From: Rhynchopus euleeides | Lineage: Eukaryota > Euglenozoa > Diplonemea > Diplonemida > Diplonemidae | Direction: 5' to 3' | Assembly: GCA_963210315.1 (NCBI GenBank) | Contig: OY723284.1 | Span: 1,550,001 to 1,614,000, forward strand | Length of the DNA stretch: 64,000 bases | Shown here: in pieces, positions 1 to 9,000 of the stretch | Layout: every line of letters begins with the position of its first letter | Position numbering within the stretch: the first letter of the stretch is position 1 | Notes under the pieces: generated by a model | Database searches by the model: none | The model's input: only the letters and a program-made list of their open reading frames with translations | What the model was told of the DNA's origin: nothing | Made by a program: the position numbers and the translations under genes

Positions 1-331
1 AGACCCCTGGCAAACCTTGTTGGGGTGTGCACAGAAAGCCAGGGGCCCAGAATGCTGTTTTCACCTGAAAACCCGACCTGGGCCCAGATTCTCCGAGGTG
101 ACGGCGGGCCATCGACAGACAGATATCTCGTCGATTTTTGTTGTCTTGAAAAGAACTGTGCAAACCATTTTCATGGTGCCCAGGGTTTGCCAAAAAGACA
201 AAAATGGGTCCCAACAAAATGTGAACCCAAAGTGCACAAGCAATATATTGCGCCTTCGGTCTTAAAGGGTTAAGTCTCCAGCCAGAAGACATGGGGGGCA
301 GATGCAGTTCGAGTGTTCGTGCCTAATCTGT
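1..331. other. Non-coding left edge
   Basis: No gene is supported here. The motif TGGCAAACC near position 7 is repeated inverted (GGTTTGCCA) near position 185, so part of this stretch could be a short inverted-repeat element cut by the window edge. The short open frames have no recognisable domain and look like chance frames. Confidence 0.3.
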
Positions 332-1008
332 GGGATGTCAGACCCTGCCCCGCCCCCACGCTTTGCTGGTTGCGGCAGGTCATGCATGTGTGCCAGTCGA
401 CAATGTGGTGTTCAGTGGGCCTCGTCCCTCTATGATGGGGTGTTGTCGGGTGTGTTTGGCTGGCGGTTGGGGGCCGTCTGTTAGAGGGGGGCGTCATGTG
501 TGTGCCTTGCGCCGCCCCGCATCTGCGTGTGATGACCAAACCTGACTACCTCATCACCATCTTTCGCCTGACGGGCACCGCCCCACGAAGCACAACGTCA
601 CCCAACAAGTGTCTGACCTGCGCACTTCCATCCCGTGCTCTGAAGTGGGCCTGCACAGTGCAGGTTCTCGGTGCTGATGTGTGCCACACCGCACCACAAG
701 CAGCTGTTTTACTGCTGTGCATGATGACCAGCACATAACACAAATCACCATCTTTCGAGTTTGACGGCACAGCCACTTGATACGAATGTTCCACAAGGCT
801 GACCCTCGTGTGCCTGCTGCACCTCCACCGGGCCTTTCACCGCCACCCCGCATCTGCGTATGATGACCAAACCTGACTACCTCATCACCATCTTTCGCCT
901 GACGGGCACCGCCCCACGAAGCACAACGTCACCCAACAAGTGTCTGACGGGGCTCGCAATGCAGACTGCTGTTTTGATGTGCATGATGACCAACACATAA
1001 CACAAATC
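332..1008. repeat. Dispersed repeat family A, first cluster
   Basis: A lead block of about 200 bp (332-530) is followed by a unit of about 270 bp (531-803) and a shortened unit (862-1008). Units open with GATGACCAAACCTGACTACC and close with the motif ATACGAATGTTCCACAAGG. The motif ATCACCATCTTTCG occurs near both ends of a full unit, so the unit itself looks like a degenerate tandem duplication. The lead block and units recur almost unchanged at 11759-12780, and a unit recurs at 5689-5958, always in the same orientation. No coding capacity is recognised. It could be a satellite-like or subtelomeric repeat, or a non-autonomous element whose ends I cannot define. Confidence 0.8.
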
Positions 1009-1375
1009 TGAACACACCCACCTACATCTGCACCACACGCGAGGCGATTGTGTAATTGTGTGATTTTAAAAGTGTGCACACCATCAGAAACTGCGCCGTC
1101 TCACGATACACGACGTCTGCTGTGTACTTCAAAATCAAAAGAAATGACCTTTAAGGGTAGCCCATTTCGTGTGAGTGCTGACAGCATCACTTGGAATCAT
1201 GCGGGGGAGCCAGGCTCGTCTTGGGTGAAATGCGGCTGAGCCCCGTCGACATTCGAGACCTCGGCGCCGGTAGCGTCGGTGCCGTCAGCAGTGGCGGTCA
1301 CCCCCTCGGCGGTCACGCCGCCGTCGTCCTCGCCGTCCTCCCCGAACAGCACCGACTCCCACGAGACTCCTGACG

Positions 1376-1500
1376 AGTCTCACAATGCAGGCAGCTGTTT
1401 TACTGTTGTGCATGATGACCAACACATAACACAAATCACCATCTTTCGAGTTTGACGGCACGGCCATTTGATACGAATGTTCCACAAGGCTGACCCTCGT
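1376..1500. repeat. Family A repeat, truncated unit
   Basis: This is the right half of a family A unit, from the ATGCAGGCAGCTG segment to the closing ATGTTCCACAAGG motif. It lies about 160 bp upstream of the peroxidase start. The stretch between 1009 and 1375 holds no recognised gene. Confidence 0.7.
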
Positions 1501-1663
1501 GTTCCGATTTGTGTCCTGTGGGTGGAAGTGGCTGATGTGTTACATTTTCGGCGCCTCTAAATCCATAGAATTACGCACCCCACCTTGAAAATGTGGTGTC
1601 CACCATGTTTCGAACACTGCACCACATGCCCTATACAGGATAACTCACCCTACACCAAGCAAT

Positions 1664-4456
1664 ATGAGGAGCGCGGTGCTGTTCTGTGCGTTTGTCGTGA
1701 TGGGGACGTCTGTGGTGGACGCACAGCGAGGCGGACGGGGTGGGCGCCGCCCGAGGCGCACACCGGTGCCTCTGCCCCAGACGCCTGTGCCTGCGCCTGT
1801 GCCGACTGCGGCCACACCTGCCCCTGTGCCAGAGACATCAACACCTCCCGCAACGACGACTGTGCCTGTGCCTGTGCCAACTGCGGCCACCCCTGTGCCT
1901 GTGCCACAGACACCGACACCTCCCGCACCGACGCCTGCGCCCGAGCTGGATTTCGGGAACGCACGGACGCGCCCCGGTCAGGCAATTGCTGCAGCGTCGC
2001 AGGCGCAGTACCTGCCTGTGGTGGCAACGATTGTGCAGGTGATTGAGCAGCAGCCCGGGTCGTTCCGCCCGCTGCTGGTGCGCCTGGCATGGCATAGCCT
2101 CGCGACGTACAACGAGGCGGAGCTGCCGATTGGCGGGAGCAACGGCGGGTGCATCCGCTCGAACCCGGAGCTGTCGCTTGCGGACAACCGTGGGGTGGAC
2201 GTTGCGGTGAACGCGCTGGAGGCGGTGAAGCGGGCACACCCGTTCGTGACATACGCAGACCTGTACCAGCTGGCAGGCAACACGGCGCTGGAGTACATGG
2301 GCTCCCCGTCGCTCTTCTTCCGCCCTGGGCGCCGCGACTTTGTGGTGCCTGCGGAGACGAACCAGCGCTGCGTGTCGGACAACGAGCGCCTGCCGCAGAA
2401 GCACATGAACAACGACGCGTTCCCGCACCCTGAGACGCTGGACTACTTCTTCGAGCGCTTCGGCAACCTCGGGATCTCCCTCGACAACGACCCCGCTGCC
2501 CTGGAAAAGATGGTCTCCCTCATGGGAGGACACAACATGGGGGCGATGCACCTCGAGATCAGCAACAACGAGGGGCAGTGGACGGCCGACAACCTCGTCT
2601 TCGGGGTTGAGTATTTCTTCAATGGGCCGAGCAGGGCCGGTGCGCTGACGGCTGCGGAGATCAAGGCGGCGACTCCCGGGCCGGTGGCCCTGGTACAGAC
2701 GGCGCTCTCGGACCTGCGCTGGAAGTGGCCCGATGCGGGGCGCCTCAAGGCACGTGACTCCGACAAGGCGATCGATCTCGGGTGCGAGGATCGACCTGCG
2801 GTGTTGCACGACCTGCGTGAGATGGTTCGTGCGGCCAGGTGGCGGGAGATTGCTGCAAAGAAACGGGAAGACACGACGGGCATGCGCGACGGGGTCGACT
2901 ACATGGCTGTCACCCGAGTGTGGTCGGGGGAACCGGAACCATACCGTGCGGGAATCATGCGGGCGATCATCGCTGGAGACCAGGTCACCGAAGACCGCCG
3001 CCTCCGCCATTACAAGCAGGGGAATGGCATGTGTAAGTTGTGTGGGCTCGAGAAGGAGGACCACGAACACATGTGGTGGCGCTGCGAGGCGACGGCGGAC
3101 TACCGCCGGCTACCGGCGTATCGGGATGTGGTGGCGGCGGACAGGACCAACTGGCCCCCCTGCTTGGCTCGGAACGGGATTCTGCCGCTGGGGTTTGTGA
3201 TGCGGCAGGGACACGGCAATGCGAAGTGCCTGCGGCAGCTGCTTGGACTGTACACGGAGATTATCCTCCAGAGGGAGCGACTCCTCAAGCAGCGCGAGGC
3301 TGAACCGGCCACAGGGGTGTCGGTACGCGAGCCCTTTCCTTGGGGTTGGGACCCTGAGGAACCCCTTGAGACCTACGACAAGCTCCCTGATGCCCTGCCG
3401 CCGCAAGCCTGGTCTAAGGTGGCTGGGGTGCCGGCCTATTTCGCGGTCCGCGACTGGTGGAGGCAGCTGAAGTGGCCGGACGACGAAAACAACCGCAAGT
3501 ACCACGTATCCTGGTTGGAACTCGCGGTGGACTTCGAGGTGTTCACCGGCGTCGACGTCGTGTTCTCGCCGGGGAGCAAGAAGAAGGGGCAGCGGGCCCT
3601 GACTGCGAGGGACAAGGGTACGCTGATGGCTGCCTGGATGCGCACATGTGAAGCCATTGCGGGACCCGGTGAGTACATCCACCCGGGGAAGAAGGGCGGG
3701 GAGTCCAAGTGCAAGTCTCTGGAGCCCTTCATCGGACAGCTGCAGTGCGGCGGGCTGAACCGGCGTCCTCGCTTGCTGTGCACGCAGGCGGTCGAAGCGA
3801 TGCTCACTAGGCTGAAGGAGCAAGTGCGAGAGGCCGCGTCGCTGACACCGCGCCCGAGCTGGACCACGATGGAGGTTCTGGTCCAAGAGGCGGGCCGCGA
3901 CGAGAGGAGAGCCGTGTACGAGGCCGCGGCGGCTGGTCATGTGGTGGCACGAGCTGAGCCCCAACCGCGGAGTGGGGTGGAAACCCTTTTCTTCGACGGG
4001 TCCCTCAGACGGGGGAAGGGCACTGCCAAGAAGCGGGCGGGCACGGGTGCGGGTGCAGTGCGCAAAACCGCGAGTGGTGTGGTGGTGTGGACCGCGCAGA
4101 GCAGACTGGCGCAGGGGTGCACTGTGAACGAGGCGGAGTACGCGGGTCTACTGCTCTGCCTAGATGAACTGATTGACCACCCGCCGGTGGGCGAGGTGGT
4201 GGTGTATGGCGATAGTCAGCTGGTTGCGGACCAGGTCAACACCGACACCATGTGCCGGAGCAAGAAGCTCCGCCCGCTGTACGTCAAGGCCAGAGAACGC
4301 ATCGCCGCCCTGCGGGCGGCCGGCACACGAATCACTCTCGTGCACGTGGGCCGAAAGTGGAATGCGGACGCGGACGCCGCCGCCAACGCGGCAGTCGACA
4401 AGCTGGAGGTGGGGGTCACTCGGCACTCGCGAGGAGAGCCGGAATCACCGGTGTGA
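1664..4456 (+). CDS. Secreted class I haem peroxidase fused in frame to retrotransposon sequence
   Basis: The first 320 residues are a class I peroxidase of the cytochrome c/ascorbate peroxidase group, which reduces hydrogen peroxide with a haem cofactor. A signal peptide (about residues 1-20, MRSAVLFCAFVVMGTSVVDA) and a Pro/Val/Thr-rich linker (about 30-95) precede the domain, so the protein is probably secreted. The distal site RLAWHS gives Arg140, Trp143 and His144. The proximal His is residue 290 (GGHNMG) and the proximal Trp is residue 306 (EGQW). After YFFN, at about nucleotide 2623, the frame passes without a stop into the C-terminal part of a non-LTR retrotransposon ORF2 and ends there. 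The rest of the peroxidase, including the proximal Asp, lies downstream at 4506-4742. The 930-codon frame is therefore an insertion chimera and probably not an active peroxidase. I cannot tell whether it is transcribed. Confidence 0.75.
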   Translation: MRSAVLFCAFVVMGTSVVDAQRGGRGGRRPRRTPVPLPQTPVPAPVPTAATPAPVPETSTPPATTTVPVPVPTAATPVPVPQTPTPPAPTPAPELDFGNARTRPGQAIAAASQAQYLPVVATIVQVIEQQPGSFRPLLVRLAWHSLATYNEAELPIGGSNGGCIRSNPELSLADNRGVDVAVNALEAVKRAHPFVTYADLYQLAGNTALEYMGSPSLFFRPGRRDFVVPAETNQRCVSDNERLPQKHMNNDAFPHPETLDYFFERFGNLGISLDNDPAALEKMVSLMGGHNMGAMHLEISNNEGQWTADNLVFGVEYFFNGPSRAGALTAAEIKAATPGPVALVQTALSDLRWKWPDAGRLKARDSDKAIDLGCEDRPAVLHDLREMVRAARWREIAAKKREDTTGMRDGVDYMAVTRVWSGEPEPYRAGIMRAIIAGDQVTEDRRLRHYKQGNGMCKLCGLEKEDHEHMWWRCEATADYRRLPAYRDVVAADRTNWPPCLARNGILPLGFVMRQGHGNAKCLRQLLGLYTEIILQRERLLKQREAEPATGVSVREPFPWGWDPEEPLETYDKLPDALPPQAWSKVAGVPAYFAVRDWWRQLKWPDDENNRKYHVSWLELAVDFEVFTGVDVVFSPGSKKKGQRALTARDKGTLMAAWMRTCEAIAGPGEYIHPGKKGGESKCKSLEPFIGQLQCGGLNRRPRLLCTQAVEAMLTRLKEQVREAASLTPRPSWTTMEVLVQEAGRDERRAVYEAAAAGHVVARAEPQPRSGVETLFFDGSLRRGKGTAKKRAGTGAGAVRKTASGVVVWTAQSRLAQGCTVNEAEYAGLLLCLDELIDHPPVGEVVVYGDSQLVADQVNTDTMCRSKKLRPLYVKARERIAALRAAGTRITLVHVGRKWNADADAAANAAVDKLEVGVTRHSRGEPESPV

Positions 4457-4505
4457 GGGCCCGGGCGGACAGTAGCAGTCGTCCGCCAGACTGGACACTC
4501 TACTG
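2624..4505 (+). mobile_element. 5'-truncated non-LTR retrotransposon: zinc knuckle and RNase H
   Basis: This is the 3' end of a LINE-type ORF2. It has the region after the reverse transcriptase, a CCHC knuckle CKLCGLEKEDHEHMWWRC (nucleotides about 3030-3090), and an RNase HI domain (about 3970-4410). The four acidic catalytic positions of the RNase H are visible: LFFDGS, NEAEYAG, VYGDSQ and NADADA. The reverse transcriptase core and endonuclease are missing, as expected from 5' truncation during target-primed reverse transcription. The ORF stops at 4456. A small stem follows (arms GGCGGAC 4464-4470 and GTCCGCC 4481-4487). I see no poly-A tail and no clear target-site duplication. Both boundaries are inferred from where peroxidase similarity stops and resumes, so they are good to a few codons. 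Confidence 0.8.
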
Positions 4506-4742
4506 ATGCTGGACAAGGGCCCTTGGGGCAGGAACACAGCCCAGACAAACGGCCCGTTCGACCTGCAGTACCTCGGCGGGCCGCGCCCCCGCTTCACCAT
4601 GCTGCCCATCGACATGGTGATGCGTGCCGACAACCGCCTCCGCAACCTGGTGCGCCAGTTCTCCACGAACCAGCCGCTCTACGAAACACACTTCGTGGCG
4701 GCGTGGAGGCAGATCCAGGAGAACGGCGTTGACTTCGCGTGA
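4506..4742 (+). pseudogene. Orphaned C-terminal part of the haem peroxidase
   Basis: These 78 codons continue the class I peroxidase fold cut off at 2623. The segment RFTMLPIDMVM matches the place of the cytochrome c peroxidase MLPTD motif, whose Asp hydrogen-bonds the proximal His. The final helices (about NLVRQFSTNQPLYETHF) correspond to the C-terminal helices of the family. It has no start of its own in context, and the retrotransposon fragment separates it from the rest of the gene. It is in a different frame from the upstream part because the insert length is not a multiple of three. Confidence 0.8.
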
Positions 4743-5688
4743 GCCGCTTCAGGCCACAACGTCATGCCCGCTTGACTTGCGTCAACCCGAGACTTGATGG
4801 CAAGGGGCTTGCTTTGTTCATATTTTACGTCCTTTGAAAGGAACATACCGGGGATCGCTTGCGAAGCGATGCGGACAGTTGACTCTCCCGCCTGCCCCTT
4901 CTTCTGCCTTCTGCCTTCTGCCCCTGCCTCTGTTTGCCTAACTATATATTACAAACATCGCCCTTGTGGGTTGTGCGGAACCCCCGCGCGCGCCCTGCCG
5001 TTTCAATATTTGCCTTTCCCTCCGTACGCTTGTTTTGTTTTCGCGCCCTGTCGCATCCCGGTTGTTGGGCGCCGCCAGCAACACAGCCTCCTATGGCACA
5101 TATCACTGCTGCGGTACCGGGTTTCCTGCACACAGACGAAGTACCACAGACACACAACCAGCACATCACAGCATTACAGTGAGGGGCATGTCATGTGCCC
5201 TGATGATGCAAATGGTTGCAGCTGCTGCAGTGCAGGAACCTTTGCCTTTTGTTTCCATCTCCCTCTCCATTCCATTGTCCACCCACGAACTTCACTGACT
5301 CTGAAGGAACTTCAGCGGCCGCAGAGCGATTTGACTTTGGCTCTTGCGGCTGCAAGCAGTGGTGTGTGTATACGGTGCGCTGTGGCCATCACTGGCCACG
5401 GCATGGCACAGCAGGACACGATGCACCCACACAACCACCACGGCACCACGGCGCCTGTGCCGGTCCCACCTCCTCTCTCTACCAACAGCAAGCAAGCCAC
5501 AGAGAGCCAGTGGCGGTACGATGATGTATCAACCACGTTGGCACTGCGGCGTGAACCACAACAGGCAGCGAGGGTGCCACCGGATTCAACCCGCCCCCGC
5601 CTGCCCCCCCCCCCTTCTGTTGACGTCGCGAGACTCCCACATCTACTGCACCTCCACCAGCCTTTCACCACCACCCGCCTCTGCGTGT
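4743..5688. other. Intergenic, no gene supported
   Basis: A long open frame on the + strand (4794-5690) covers this stretch, but its translation is a mix of Cys/His/Pro-rich segments with no domain, no repeat logic and no good start context. I treat it as a chance frame in stop-poor DNA. The right part leads into a family A repeat. Confidence 0.4.
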
Positions 5689-5958
5689 GATGACCAAACC
5701 TGACTACCTCATCACCATCTTTCGCCTGACGGGCACCGCCCCACGAAGCACAACGTCACCCAACAAGTGTCTGACCTGCGCACTTCCATCCCGTGCTCTG
5801 AGGTGGGCCTGCACAGTGCAGGTTTTCGGTACTGCTGTGTGCCACACCGCACCACAAGCAGCCGTTCCGCTGTGCATGATGACCAACACATAACACAAAT
5901 CACCATCTTTCGAGTTTGACGGCACAGCCACTTGATACGAATGTTCCACAAGGCTGAC
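5689..5958. repeat. Family A repeat unit
   Basis: One nearly full unit, from GATGACCAAACCTGACTACC to the closing ATGTTCCACAAGGCTGACC, about 90 bp upstream of the helicase start. It is very similar to the units at 531-803 and 12247-12520. Confidence 0.85.
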
Positions 5959-6050
5959 CCTCGTGTGCCTGCTGCACCTCCACCAGACTTACCGTAGTAT
6001 AGATTTGAGCCCGTCAATCGCCATCAGCACCAACGGCATCCCGGATCGCC

Positions 6051-9000
6051 ATGCCATCGCCACCACCCCACAGCACCACCCCCTCCTTGCAGCACGACAC
6101 CATGGGGCCCTGTCTATATGAAGCCGTGGCGCAGTGGATGACAGCCACTGTTGAGAAGCACCCTACCATGAGGATTGCGCCACCCGACCTCACCACTGGA
6201 CGTGAACGAGGCTGGTGTGAGTGGACGAAGGCGTACCAGTCGTTGCTGCAGATGGAGGTGTGGAGGGAGGTTCACGAAAGTCTCGAGGAGGGCGGGCAGG
6301 TGGTGCACAGCACATGCAGGCTCGTGCCCTACGGCAACGAGTGGTGCTTTGAAGACGGGCGCGTGGTGCTGAACAAGCGGATGAAGCACAACTATTGCGG
6401 AGACAGCAGCAACGTCAAAGATAGCGAGAAAAACGCCGACAGCGGCGGGGTTTGTCCCATCAACGTGCGTCTCAAGAAGCTCGTGTCAATCACCTCATTC
6501 CTCCGCATGTACCAGGCATGCAAACCGTCTGAAGAGCCGAAGTTCGGGCCCCAGCTGAGGGGTGTTTCGGCACCGGAGAACCGTCAGGCGAACAGTGGCG
6601 CCTCGGGAGGTCCTGCGGAGTGCACGGAGACGCAACTTAACGAAGTGCAGGAGAACGCCGTCAACAGCTGGGTCCCCCCAGCTGGGGCGGCGGACCCCCC
6701 CAGCTTCATGCTCCTGCAGGGCCCGCCTGGGACAGGGAAGACGACAACCGCCGTGGAGATCCTCCGCCGCTCCCTCAAGGAGCGCTGTCGTCTCGGCAGT
6801 ACCACGACCAAGATTGTCTGCGTTGCCCCGTCATGGACAGCTGTGTATCAGTATGTTGAGAGATTCATGAGCCGTGCGAACAACACCGGTTGCCGGATTG
6901 CGATGACGGGGTGTACCGATGGGACGCGTGCAGCTGCCGACGAGCCCGATAAAGCACGTGGCATTTCTGTTGCGTCACTGATGAGGGATATCAGGGCGTG
7001 GATCGACTCTTTCGACCGGACGTACAGCTACTACCTCAAAGACGTGAAGGGGCCGATCGAGAAGCGTGCGCCATACTTCTACGAAACTTACCTGAAGGGG
7101 AAGGTGAATAAAGACAAGCTTGACGAGGCTGCGGGCATCCTGCGGAGAGTGCAAAAGAAGCTGAAAGCCGCCTTGCTGAAGGAGGCGACAGTCATCTTTT
7201 CAACCCTCAACGGGTTGGGTGCTCCGTACGTCATCGAAGCACTGGAAGAGGAGGCAGTTCAGACACTGATCGTTGACGAGGCTGGCCAGGTGACTGATCC
7301 CGACCTGTTTATCGGCTGCCAGCTGAAGCCGAAGCGGCTGCTACTTATCGGGGACCACCGGCAGCTCCCGCCACACACGAAGTGCCACAAAGCCCAGAAA
7401 AGCGGACTCGGCTGCTCGAGCCTGGAGCGCCTGCACGATTCCTCATCGCACACCATGCTGAAGGTGCAGTACCGCATGGCACCCGAGATCCTGTTGTGGC
7501 CGAACAGGTTCTTCTACAACGGCAAGCTCTGCAATTCGCCGTTTTGGGAGGAGAAGGAGAAGTGGAAAGACTGCCTCGTTGACGTTCCTGGGAAGCAACA
7601 TAAGGTGGGCACATCGTACCGCAACGCAGATGAGGCGGCCGCGATTGTGCTCAATGTGATGGACCTGCATGCAAACCGCGCTGACGTGGGGAAGGATGTG
7701 CTGGTGATCACCCCGTACAGTGCACAGCGGCGTCTGGTCGAGATGTACCTCAGGAACTACCTGCGCAGCCAAGGCGTGCCCGTGCCGCGCGTCATGACTG
7801 TCGACAGTTGCCAAGGTGCGGAGTGCGAGCACGTCATCCTGTCGCTTGTCCGCACAGACCGTCTGGCCAAGAGTTTTGCGGGCGACAAGCACCGCCTCTG
7901 CGTTGCGATGACAAGAGCGAAGCAGACGATGACCGTGCTCTGCAATGTGGATGCCTTCGAACACGAGGCGGACACCCTTCCCGATGATATGTTCGTTGCA
8001 GATGCGGTCGACCGTGAGGTGGTGGAGAAGCTACCCCAGGAGCCAAGATCTCTCGAAGGCGAGATCGTGGGGATGCAGTTTGTCGCCTTTGGCGGCGGCG
8101 ATGTCGTCGATGTTGGGGAATTGGGCTACCGTGTCATTGATGGGGATAAAGTGGAGCTGCGTGTTCTCGATGCTGGATACAACAAGCCTGCCATCGTCGT
8201 CGATGTCCACGTTCTGGTGCCCTCACCGATGCGCGAGAAGCCCTTTGTGTGCCAGCTGGTGAACGACTGCAACGTGTGCTTCGAGGCACCCAGCAGAGAG
8301 GAACGGGAGGCCATTCTGCGTGCCGTGCGTGCCATCGCCGCCGCTGCCGACGGCAAGACGTGCAACGGGCACAAGGTGGTGGCGTGTGATCGGCAGCCTG
8401 TTGACGACAGGTTCTTTACGCTGACTGTTGCCGACCACCTGCTGGCGAACCGCCTGATGAAGGGCCAGGAACAGGTCGTCATCAGGGAGCGGGATGAGGA
8501 CGGGCAGGAGACTTCCAGGACGGTGCAGGCTTGCACACCGCAAGAGCCGCACTACAACAAGTTCGTGCCGCTGGACGGGCGCCTGCCTCTCGTGCGTATC
8601 CGTACTGACCAGGTCATCAAACACAAGGTGACATGCCACAGCACGGTGATCGTAAAGCTGGCTGAAGACAACGGGCTGCAGGAGGACGTGTGGTACGCCG
8701 ACATCCTGACGTCAAGCAACGAGGACGGGTACTCGATGGACACGTGGCTCGAGTGCCTCACCAGTGGCAGTGGCGGCGACGGCGACGAGCTGCAGACACT
8801 GCAGAAGTGGTGCAAGGATCCTCCAACTGTGACGGAAGCGACACCTGTGCACTACGAAGGCCCGGAGGTCCGGGATGGTGACGTTTTCACAATCGACCAG
8901 GAGGGGACAGTTGTGTTCGACGACGCACTGTCCTGCACGCGAACACAAAGCGGGTGGGACGTCGCGCTGTACATCACCGACCCCAGCGTTGCCGACGATA

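Noticed and set aside
4794-5690. 298-codon open frame on the + strand between the peroxidase remnant and the helicase
   Set aside because: No domain, no start context, mixed low-complexity composition, and it ends in a family A repeat. It is probably a chance frame in stop-poor DNA.
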